From the IMG/VR virus record IMGVR_UViG_3300047510_002037, positions 20,700-84,699 of that record: 64,000 nucleotides of DNA. One strand, given 5' to 3'. A program made the position numbers and the translations under genes. Source of the DNA: a virus. Under the pieces are notes generated by a model. It was not told the DNA's origin and searched no databases. It worked only from the letters and a program-made list of their open reading frames with translations. This document shows, piece by piece, positions 19,445 to 26,368 of the stretch (its first letter is position 1; each line of letters starts with the position of its first letter).

Positions 19445-20449
19445 TTACACAAAGTCTCCATCAAAACCAAAATTATCTCCAAATTCTATTAAATCATTGT
19501 CTTCATCAGTAATTAGTTTTACTCCAGAACCAGATACATGCTCTGATGGAGATGTCCCATAAACACCTCTAGTAACTTTCAGTAAATTTGAATCTTTTGA
19601 TGTTACTTTTAAAGTTTCTTCACCTATAGTTATGTAAGACCCTTCTGTTATCAAGCTAGAATCAGAAACTTCTATGCGTGTATCACTTACAGTTACGTCT
19701 TTTGCTGTTGTAGTAGTATCATTTTCTGAATAACTTTTTGTTGCTGTTGGAGTAACAACATAAGAAACTTCTCTTCTCCTCTGAAGAGTCTCTGCTCCAG
19801 ATACAAGTCCGATAGAAACTTTTTTGATAATATCCTGAGAGGCAGAAGTAGATGTAGGTCCAAAGATGTAAGTTTTTGCTGTAAATGATAGAGTATAAAT
19901 CAACGCTCTTCTTTTAGTAAAATCTCCTTCATATTCATCACTCATTGAAATATTATCTAGAATAACTGGTATATCTCTAGTTTCTCCTATCTGATCCACT
20001 AAATCGACGGTCACACTGTATTGTGGTTGAAAATATGGTAATATTTGCTCAATAATTTGAAGCATATCATCATTTATTTTTGTGTAAATTGAAAGTTCAA
20101 ATGTAACATTATATGGAACAGGCATGTATAATTTTCTTATATCCTTACCATCAGACTTACTCTGAGCTAAGAATGATTGTGCAGTAGTAACTTTTCTTCC
20201 AGGATCATAAGATATACCAGTCATTTCAAAAGACATTCTGGGTAAAGTCAATTGAACTGGTTTATTTAAATCTGGAGACTGCTCCAATCTAGCAAGAAAT
20301 TTTTGCATAGGTCCATAAGCCAAAGGAACTTTGGTTATAGACTTTGTATTATTAGATTCATCTACTTTTGCTATTTTAATCTCATTAAATAATGATCCAA
20401 AAGCAATTATAGTCTTCCTTAGTATCTCGTTATAAAAATATTCAAACAT
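19445..20449 (-). CDS. gp15: Tail sheath stabiliser and completion protein gp15
   Basis: 334 residues. MFEYFYNEILRKTIIAFGSL, NVTFELSIYTKINDDMLQII, EQILPYFQPQYSVTVDL and RRALIYTLSFTAKTY line up with T4 gp15 (MFGYFYN, ELSIFTRYEDDMFQIVEQIL). Gp15 forms the hexameric ring that caps the tail and joins it to the neck. T4 gp15 has 272 residues; the extra C-terminal part, about residues 265-320, is a small module (ITIGEETLKVTS, then VTRGVYGTSPSEH) that also occurs in the gp7-like and 836-residue proteins of this window. The stop overlaps the gp16 start region closely, as expected for co-translated neck genes. Confidence 0.92.
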   Translation of the reverse strand: MFEYFYNEILRKTIIAFGSLFNEIKIAKVDESNNTKSITKVPLAYGPMQKFLARLEQSPDLNKPVQLTLPRMSFEMTGISYDPGRKVTTAQSFLAQSKSDGKDIRKLYMPVPYNVTFELSIYTKINDDMLQIIEQILPYFQPQYSVTVDLVDQIGETRDIPVILDNISMSDEYEGDFTKRRALIYTLSFTAKTYIFGPTSTSASQDIIKKVSIGLVSGAETLQRRREVSYVVTPTATKSYSENDTTTTAKDVTVSDTRIEVSDSSLITEGSYITIGEETLKVTSKDSNLLKVTRGVYGTSPSEHVSGSGVKLITDEDNDLIEFGDNFGFDGDFV

Positions 20450-20488
20450 ATTTTTAAATTTTATTTTAATATCTACTATTTAACACTT

Positions 20489-21883
20489 TTATGGATTTCC
20501 AAATGGATTTCTTTCAGAAAAGTCGATAATAGCATCACCTTCTATCTCTATATTTTTGTTATCTGCAAAAGGATCTGAAAAATCTAGTAAATCATATTTT
20601 GTTTGTGGTCTTATCATGTAAGATGCTGATGATGCAGAACCGACAATAACATCATTATTTAAAAATTCTCCAGTAAGTTGATACACTTTTAATGTATTTG
20701 TTAAAGAGTCCCAAGACTTTACTTTAGCAGTTGTGCCGCTAACTGACCCAGTTATAATTTCATTAAGTTTGTAGTTGCCAGATCCAGTCATATATGGATT
20801 TGATATTGTAATAGTTGGTGCGACAGTATATCCAATACCAGCATCAGTTATTAGAAGTTCAGTTATTGTTCCTGCAGTACTAACCACAGCTCTACCAACC
20901 GCTGTTCCAAATCCAGCTGGTGGTGCGCTAAAGGTCACTATCGGATCAACTACATATCCAGATCCAGCATTAGTTATAGTGATAATACCAACTATTCCGT
21001 CTGCAATTTCTGCGATACCTGATGCGCCACTTCCTTCTCCACCAGTAAAAGAAACTAATGGTGCTTTACTGTATCCATAACCAGTTTTAGTAAGTTCTAC
21101 TCCTTGAACTCTTAATAAGCTGGAGTCGGTCTCGCAAAAATCTGTAATACCACTTATCATAGTGGCTATTCCAGCAGATGTTCCTCCAAAAGATGGAGAT
21201 TTTGAGAAATTTACTATAGGTGCTGAAGTATAACCAGTTCCTCTGTTAGTTATAATAACTTTTCTAACACCGCCATTAACTATATTGGCGATAGCAGTTG
21301 CAGTTGATCCTGCACCAGACATAACATAAGTTCTAGTGTATCCCTCATTTACTACGTTATCATCAATCTCATCAACTCCAGTATCTAAAATTTCATTTCC
21401 ATATCTAAACAATTCGCATCTTAACTCATATACGTAATTTTTTTGTAGTTGGTAGAATGGTTTTTCGTGCTCTACAAATTTTATTTCAAATAACCTATCG
21501 CCCAATGGAAAATAAACCAAATCACCTTCTTTTGGTCTATTTGAAAGTTTTATATTTTCTTTATTCTCGATTAAAGGTTTTATATAGCTTTCATATCTTT
21601 CTTTTGATATAATTAAATTTAGATCATCTCTTGCTTCGACTCCAAATTTACTCATTAATACTCCAGCACCTTCATAACCTTCGTAAGTCTGCACATATGC
21701 TTCTATTGGATATGCATCAACAAACTCGGATTCTATTACCTCTCTTATTACAGTTTTTTCAGTAACATACATTCTTGGAATATAATAAACATCAACACCA
21801 TACATCCTCAAATGCTCATTTATCAAATCTTGCAATAGATTTTGTTCTGATTTTGAACCTTGAAGGAAAAATGGATTTAACAT
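20489..21883 (-). CDS. gp14: Neck protein gp14 with inserted beta repeats
   Basis: 464 residues, much longer than T4 gp14 (256). Residues 1-190 (MLNPFFLQGSKSEQNLLQDL, YGVDVYYIPRMYV) and the last 40 (DFSDPFADNKNIEIEGDAII, then DFSERNPFG) are the conserved gp14 parts. Between them, about residues 210-365, are four beta repeats on the pattern I-T-N-x-G-x-G-Y-x-x-x-P-x-V/I-x-F/I-S. The same repeat occurs in gp8, gp7-like, 836- and 1683-residue proteins. Gp14 with gp13 completes the neck so that tails can join filled heads. The gene starts four bases after gp13. Confidence 0.9.
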   Translation of the reverse strand: MLNPFFLQGSKSEQNLLQDLINEHLRMYGVDVYYIPRMYVTEKTVIREVIESEFVDAYPIEAYVQTYEGYEGAGVLMSKFGVEARDDLNLIISKERYESYIKPLIENKENIKLSNRPKEGDLVYFPLGDRLFEIKFVEHEKPFYQLQKNYVYELRCELFRYGNEILDTGVDEIDDNVVNEGYTRTYVMSGAGSTATAIANIVNGGVRKVIITNRGTGYTSAPIVNFSKSPSFGGTSAGIATMISGITDFCETDSSLLRVQGVELTKTGYGYSKAPLVSFTGGEGSGASGIAEIADGIVGIITITNAGSGYVVDPIVTFSAPPAGFGTAVGRAVVSTAGTITELLITDAGIGYTVAPTITISNPYMTGSGNYKLNEIITGSVSGTTAKVKSWDSLTNTLKVYQLTGEFLNNDVIVGSASSASYMIRPQTKYDLLDFSDPFADNKNIEIEGDAIIDFSERNPFGNP

Positions 21884-21887
21884 TTGA

Positions 21888-22706
21888 TTATCCTATCATA
21901 TCGAATGGTGGAAGTTCATAATCAGAAGACATTTTTTCCATTAGAGAATCTATTTCTCTTTGAGCATCATCGTATATTTGTCTCCCATTTAACTCTACTC
22001 CCCCAGGAAGTTTTACTCCCTGGAATTTGATTAGATTCTGTCCCCATTGACGTTTTATGAGTGAAGTTAAATATAATTTTAAAAATCTATCATTCCATAT
22101 TCTTGAAGAATTTGCCGGATCAGATACAACATAACAATCTATAACTAAGTATTTTCCTGGAGTTACTGAAGCCCAATCGATGTCCATATACAATTTTCCA
22201 AGTCTTTTATTAAATCTTATTTGCTTTTGCGTTGTTAATAGAAAGTCAATATCTTCTAAGTATGTTTTAGTCATTGCATAGGTTAGCAATTCAACTGCTC
22301 CCCAATAGTAAATATCATTTAAAAATAATTGATATTTTAAACTGAACATTCCACTAGAAACTGTATTCGATCCCTCAAAGTGAAATATTTTATTAATTCC
22401 TATTACTGATTCTGGTATAGGTAGAAAATTGGAATTTTCTTCATAATCATAATTGATAGAGTTTTGAGTAACAGTTGTAGTTGTTATTCCAGAAGTACCT
22501 CTTGCCCTATCAATATCTTGTTGGGTTATTTCATATTTTAAAAAGGTTTGTGTTACACCATCAAAGTGTCTATCCTGGAAATATTGAATAGCATCATCAA
22601 CAAGATCATCTATTTGCTCATCTGCAACGTTTATTTCCAGTACAGGAGCACCAAGTTTTCTCAAACAATAATCTATTAGTTCTTGTCTAGTTGATGGTTT
22701 TGCCAT
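21888..22706 (-). CDS. gp13: Neck protein gp13
   Basis: 272 residues. STRQELIDYCLRKLGAPVLE, INVADEQIDDLVDDAIQYF, RHFDGVTQTFLKYEIT and the PGKYLVIDCYVV segment are the recognisable core of T4-type gp13, which sits at the portal exit and with gp14 forms the head-completion neck. Length compares with about 309 residues in T4. The ATG overlaps the stop of the 56-residue gene as TAATG, so translation is probably coupled. Confidence 0.92.
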   Translation of the reverse strand: MAKPSTRQELIDYCLRKLGAPVLEINVADEQIDDLVDDAIQYFQDRHFDGVTQTFLKYEITQQDIDRARGTSGITTTTVTQNSINYDYEENSNFLPIPESVIGINKIFHFEGSNTVSSGMFSLKYQLFLNDIYYWGAVELLTYAMTKTYLEDIDFLLTTQKQIRFNKRLGKLYMDIDWASVTPGKYLVIDCYVVSDPANSSRIWNDRFLKLYLTSLIKRQWGQNLIKFQGVKLPGGVELNGRQIYDDAQREIDSLMEKMSSDYELPPFDMIG

Positions 22707-22876
22707 TATAGGTCTGAAATAACTTCTTGTTGTTTAAAGTATAATTTAATATAACACTTTGCAATATTTCTCAAAGTTTCAATATCATCTATACTATCTA
22801 TATCTCTAGAAAGTTTTTCGTATTCAAATGATTTAGAAAGTTTATCTAGATCAATTTTGCTTGGATCGAATTTCAT
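22706..22876 (-). CDS. 56-residue helical protein upstream of gp13
   Basis: A complete small ORF beginning MKFDPSKIDLDKLSKSFEYE and ending KLYFKQQEVISDL. Its stop overlaps the ATG of gp13 (TAATG) and its start overlaps the end of the 79-residue gene by 26 bases, so it lies properly in the operon. Predicted to be almost wholly helical and charged. I have the impression that a similar short gene occurs at this place in other cyanomyoviruses, but I do not know a function. Confidence 0.7.
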   Translation of the reverse strand: MKFDPSKIDLDKLSKSFEYEKLSRDIDSIDDIETLRNIAKCYIKLYFKQQEVISDL

Positions 22877-23090
22877 TTAATAATCCTCTTAGTGTATCTT
22901 TCAATTCAATTATTTCTCTTTTTAAGAAGTCAACTTCACTTTGCAAATTATTCATTATAAATGTTTCATTTTCTTTTTGTCTTTTTAGTGTAATATAATT
23001 GTTATATTCAACAGAATTTGTATTTAATATTGCATTTGATGATGTATCTCTTATAAGAGATACATGACCCTCTACTTTAGCTATTTCCAT
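22851..23090 (-). CDS. 79-residue coiled-coil protein
   Basis: MEIAKVEGHVSLIRDTSSNA followed by NTNSVEYNNYITLKRQKENE and a C-terminal heptad-like helix with LQSEVDFLKREIIELKDTLR. The N-terminal strand plus long coiled coil suggests a small trimeric or dimeric virion protein or assembly factor. It starts five bases after the 836-residue structural gene stops. Confidence 0.65.
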   Translation of the reverse strand: MEIAKVEGHVSLIRDTSSNAILNTNSVEYNNYITLKRQKENETFIMNNLQSEVDFLKREIIELKDTLRGLLNEIRSKQN

Positions 23091-23095
23091 AGTAA

Positions 23096-25606
23096 TTATG
23101 CAAGTGCAATAACTCTAAGATCTCTTATTCTTATTGGGTATGTTTGATTTCTGGATGATCCAGTTAATTTTATACCAAAAGATCTAAATGATGGTAAATT
23201 ATTAATAGTAAATTCATAATCTCTAAATGCAAGTTCATTACTTAGGAATCCAAACACATCAGTTTTTGGAACCAAAGTATCAGAATTTCCATTACTCAAT
23301 GAATCATTGATAACACTACCATTTTGTGCAATATTTGAGTATCCTGGGAATGGATAATAGATAAACTGCTCTCCAGCATTATTTGATATTCCGTAGAAAG
23401 CTCTTAGATCGCTATCTATGTTCACATATGCAGAAACAATAATTTTAATTGAGGTAGCTGGGGATTCTAGAGTTATTGGTTTTGTAGCATAAACAAATGA
23501 ATGTGGATCATCTTTTAGTGATGCAGTTCTTTCATCTGTTGCATAATTTTCAATAGGTCTATTAATTCTATTAGTAGTCAAAATAGCTGAAACTCTATCG
23601 AGGTCAATTACTGGAGAAACAAAATTACTAGTCGATGATAAATTTAAGGACATATTTAATGATTTATTTCCCTCAATACCATCCTCTGGAAGTCTATCAA
23701 GTTCGTTTATTCTAGAAGCTACAATTCTAGGTGACTTTAGATAATTTGTATCAGTCAATGAAATTTGATCAAATCCTTGATCAACAAAGGAAATTTCAGA
23801 TCCACCAACACTTCTACCAGAATATGTTCTAAGTGCTGCACTGATTGACGTTCCATTCAAAGTCATGGTTTGAACCAACGGCCTAATAATTTCAAAATTG
23901 ATATTTTGAGTTGCTTTTATGAAAGGACCGCCACAAGACTTTGTTTGTTTAAAATGTAATTCTGGTAATGTAAGTGGAGAATTATTTCTATCAAGTCCAG
24001 ATGTATTTGTATCAATTCTTACATGATAGTAATCCAAGTCAATAGGATTGGTAACAGTAGCATCTTGCAAAGTATGAACTTTGTTAATTCTTCGAAGTGA
24101 TATTCCATTCAATTCGTACTTATAGACAACAGAACCAGCTGGATATTGATATGCTGGTGTTCCATCAATACCTCTTATGATGCCTGTTAATGTATTTCCC
24201 GAAACACCTTCATATGATAAGATTTCATCACCTATTTTAATATATCCTGGATTTGTTGAACTGACTCCAATATTTTCGAATGATGAAAATATACTAAATC
24301 CTGTATCTGGATCTGTTGCAATTCCTGTTAAAGGTATATTTTGTACTGTATCACTAGCATATCCGTTAACAAGTCTGGCGAAGGGTAAATCTGAAGTTAC
24401 ATCGGATATTCTCACCAAATTTTCTGGAGCGTGCATTCCATGATTTGGATGATTTACTTTTATATGAAGTCCATCGGATTCAATATCAATATCAGATACT
24501 CTAACGTCAGATCCGGAGTTATAATTTATAGTAGTAGTAATACCTGAGTTATTTACATACTGTAAGGTATTTCCTGCACCAACTCTAAATGTTCCTTGTA
24601 CCTGATCCACTATTAACTGATTAATTCCTGATATATTAGATACGGATAATCTCAGATTTCTTCCTAAGATAGTGCTTCCCAAAGCATTTACTGTTACTAC
24701 ATCTCCAACAGTATATCCAGACCCACCATTAACAATAGTCGCTCCAACAGCAACACCTTCTTGAATAGTTATGTTTGCGGTTGCATTTTTTCCATTCCCA
24801 GTTTCTGTTACTAATGGAACATCAAAGTACGTTAATCCGCCCAAAGATGGTGTATACCCAATACCCGAATTAACAATAGTTAAATTTCCAGAAGATGCAC
24901 CAGCTGATCCAACTAAATTTGCTGTTGCATCGGAATCTTGCTGTAATATTGTATTTCCAACCTTGATATCAGGATCAGTTACAATCCTATTTAAATTTAA
25001 TCTTAATTTCTTGGAAGTAGTCTCTAAAGAATTTTTTGATAATTGCGCTATTTGATTATTCCCAAGCGCCAACTCTGGATTATAAAAATTAACATTACCA
25101 TCATTTGTGGTAAAATTAGCTCTGTATAAATTAAACTTTAAATCTTCATATTGATTTGCCGTCCAAGTCTGACCATTTTGTGATAAAAATAGAGAACCAG
25201 AACTTGGTTGAGTACTTATTATGACCTGTTTAGATTCTTGTTGATTGATAAAGGTAACATCTGGTTCTCCAATATGTGATATCCAAACAGTATATTCGCT
25301 AGAATTTGAAGTTAAAACCAAAGCATGAAACTTATCTCCCTCAAGATATACTGGAGATGGAAAATTAACTCTTGTTGGTGCGGACGCATCTGGAGATGGA
25401 AGACATTTAGTTGGTTCTAAAACAACTTCGCTGAATGGGTAAATTTCTGGGGTTGGAAATCCAAGCTTCATAGGACGAAGTTGAACCGTAACGGGAACTT
25501 GTTTATCTATAGAATAAAAGAATATATCTACAGATGTTACGAAAATACCTGCCGGGTTTTCAACATAAAATGATTGCGCTAATGGATCTTGTATTTTTGT
25601 TGCCAT
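23096..25606 (-). CDS. Large virion structural protein (baseplate/tail)
   Basis: 836 residues. The N-terminus has the signature D-P-L-A-Q-S-F-Y-V then GIFVTSVDIFFYSIDKQVPV and R-P-M-x-x-G-x-P-T-x-x-I-x-P-F-S, which I recognise from the C-terminal part of large tail proteins in T4-like cyanophages, where it often follows a DUF4815-type start. Here it is a separate gene from the DUF4815 protein at 26352-32813. Residues 240-310 hold GSGY-type repeats and about 455-500 the IGDE / RGIDGT module. The C-terminal end (YPIRIRDLRVIALA) is strand-rich. Role: probable baseplate wedge periphery; it has its own late element upstream. Confidence 0.75.
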   Translation of the reverse strand: MATKIQDPLAQSFYVENPAGIFVTSVDIFFYSIDKQVPVTVQLRPMKLGFPTPEIYPFSEVVLEPTKCLPSPDASAPTRVNFPSPVYLEGDKFHALVLTSNSSEYTVWISHIGEPDVTFINQQESKQVIISTQPSSGSLFLSQNGQTWTANQYEDLKFNLYRANFTTNDGNVNFYNPELALGNNQIAQLSKNSLETTSKKLRLNLNRIVTDPDIKVGNTILQQDSDATANLVGSAGASSGNLTIVNSGIGYTPSLGGLTYFDVPLVTETGNGKNATANITIQEGVAVGATIVNGGSGYTVGDVVTVNALGSTILGRNLRLSVSNISGINQLIVDQVQGTFRVGAGNTLQYVNNSGITTTINYNSGSDVRVSDIDIESDGLHIKVNHPNHGMHAPENLVRISDVTSDLPFARLVNGYASDTVQNIPLTGIATDPDTGFSIFSSFENIGVSSTNPGYIKIGDEILSYEGVSGNTLTGIIRGIDGTPAYQYPAGSVVYKYELNGISLRRINKVHTLQDATVTNPIDLDYYHVRIDTNTSGLDRNNSPLTLPELHFKQTKSCGGPFIKATQNINFEIIRPLVQTMTLNGTSISAALRTYSGRSVGGSEISFVDQGFDQISLTDTNYLKSPRIVASRINELDRLPEDGIEGNKSLNMSLNLSSTSNFVSPVIDLDRVSAILTTNRINRPIENYATDERTASLKDDPHSFVYATKPITLESPATSIKIIVSAYVNIDSDLRAFYGISNNAGEQFIYYPFPGYSNIAQNGSVINDSLSNGNSDTLVPKTDVFGFLSNELAFRDYEFTINNLPSFRSFGIKLTGSSRNQTYPIRIRDLRVIALA

Positions 25607-25650
25607 TTCTAGTAATTACCCTTTCTCAAGAAAACTAAATCTTATCTTAT

Positions 25651-25658
25651 TATTTATT
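25651..25658 (-). promoter_or_regulatory. Late-promoter-like element AATAAATA
   Basis: Minus-strand AAATAAATAATAAG about 45 bases before the ATG at 25606, in the 74-base gap after the SET gene. Confidence 0.5.
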
Positions 25659-25680
25659 TTTCAATTCTTTTATTGTTTAT

Positions 25681-26091
25681 TTATCGGAGATTCTCAAAGT
25701 GGGATACATTTTCCTCCCCATAGTTTAAGGTTAGCTCATTATCAATATTAATATCATGAATAGCATAATGCCTCATAACCTCATTTACCTTATCAATTTC
25801 ATATTCAACATTTGGATTAAAGCTGTGATTGTACATTCCACAAAATCCCATACCGATAACATGATAATCGTCGTCAAATTTATAACTGTAATCTAAACAT
25901 ATTTGAGTGTTGGTAATTTCATCCATAGGAACTTTAAAGTATGGAAATTCTTCTATAATTTCATACTTTTTTATCGGTTCTCTAGCAAAAACTCCCCACC
26001 TATGAATTTCAGATCTTTTAATTATTAATTTATTAGCAAATAAAAGATTGTCTAAGTACAAAGATCTTGAAGATTCTAAACCCGTTCTCAT
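25681..26091 (-). CDS. SET-domain protein (possible protein lysine methyltransferase)
   Basis: 136 residues forming a nearly minimal SET domain. Visible elements: IHRWGVFAREPIKKYEII at 29-46 (G-x-F-A step that binds the cofactor), NHSFNPN at 88-94 (N-H-S-x-x-P-N, the pseudoknot motif contacting S-adenosylmethionine), RHYAIHDINIDNELTLNYGE at 107-126 (D-I-x-x-x-E-E-L-T-x-x-Y-G). No post-SET cysteines. It lies inside the late structural block between the S74 fragment and the 836-residue protein, so it may methylate a virion or host protein late in infection. Family assignment is firm; substrate unknown. Confidence 0.82.
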   Translation of the reverse strand: MRTGLESSRSLYLDNLLFANKLIIKRSEIHRWGVFAREPIKKYEIIEEFPYFKVPMDEITNTQICLDYSYKFDDDYHVIGMGFCGMYNHSFNPNVEYEIDKVNEVMRHYAIHDINIDNELTLNYGEENVSHFENLR

Positions 26092-26110
26092 ATAAACAAC
26101 CTCACTACTC

Positions 26111-26368
26111 TCATTTTTTAGTTTTCAAGTAATCCACTTCTTGTTTCAATTCTTTTATAGCTTCAATCATAACAGGAATTAACTGTTTATAATCAACCGC
26201 CAAATAACCATTTTCTTGTTCTTCAACCATCTCAGGAAATTCTTTTTGAACTTCCTGAGCGATCACACCATATGCGTTTCCAGTTACTCCTGTTATATCT
26301 TTCATTTTATCGTTCCATTCATAATATTTCCCATTTAATTTTGCAATTTTATCAAGATAAAACCCCAT
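26111..26368 (-). CDS. Detached C-terminal part of an S74 chaperone domain
   Basis: 85 residues: LDKIAKLNGKYYEWNDKM, then AYGVIAQEVQKEFPEMVEEQ, VDYKQLIPVMIEAIKELKQE and a closing helix. This is the main part of a peptidase S74 intramolecular chaperone domain lacking its opening SD-x-x-L-K-x-N-I-x-P segment. That opening is found in frame at the end of the preceding gene (SDINLKSNIQPIDNAL). The ORFs overlap by 17 bases in different frames. If translated separately, the fragment could still associate with the preceding protein in trans; otherwise this is a broken gene end. The start MGFYLDK is the first ATG after the junction. Confidence 0.7.
   Translation of the reverse strand: MGFYLDKIAKLNGKYYEWNDKMKDITGVTGNAYGVIAQEVQKEFPEMVEEQENGYLAVDYKQLIPVMIEAIKELKQEVDYLKTKK

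Noticed and set aside
19444-19482. Longer gp16 start at 19482
   Set aside because: Would lie within the gp15 coding end; the ATG at 19443 follows the gp15 stop directly and gives the usual gp16 N-terminus.
22706-22876. NblA-type phycobilisome degradation protein
   Set aside because: Size and helix content would fit, but I cannot point to the conserved NblA positions, so the name is not used.
26352-26368. Programmed frameshift joining the two S74 parts
   Set aside because: A TAA lies two codons before the ATG in the second frame, and the restored domain would need removal of about 43 bases, not a one-base slip. No slippery site with a pseudoknot was seen.
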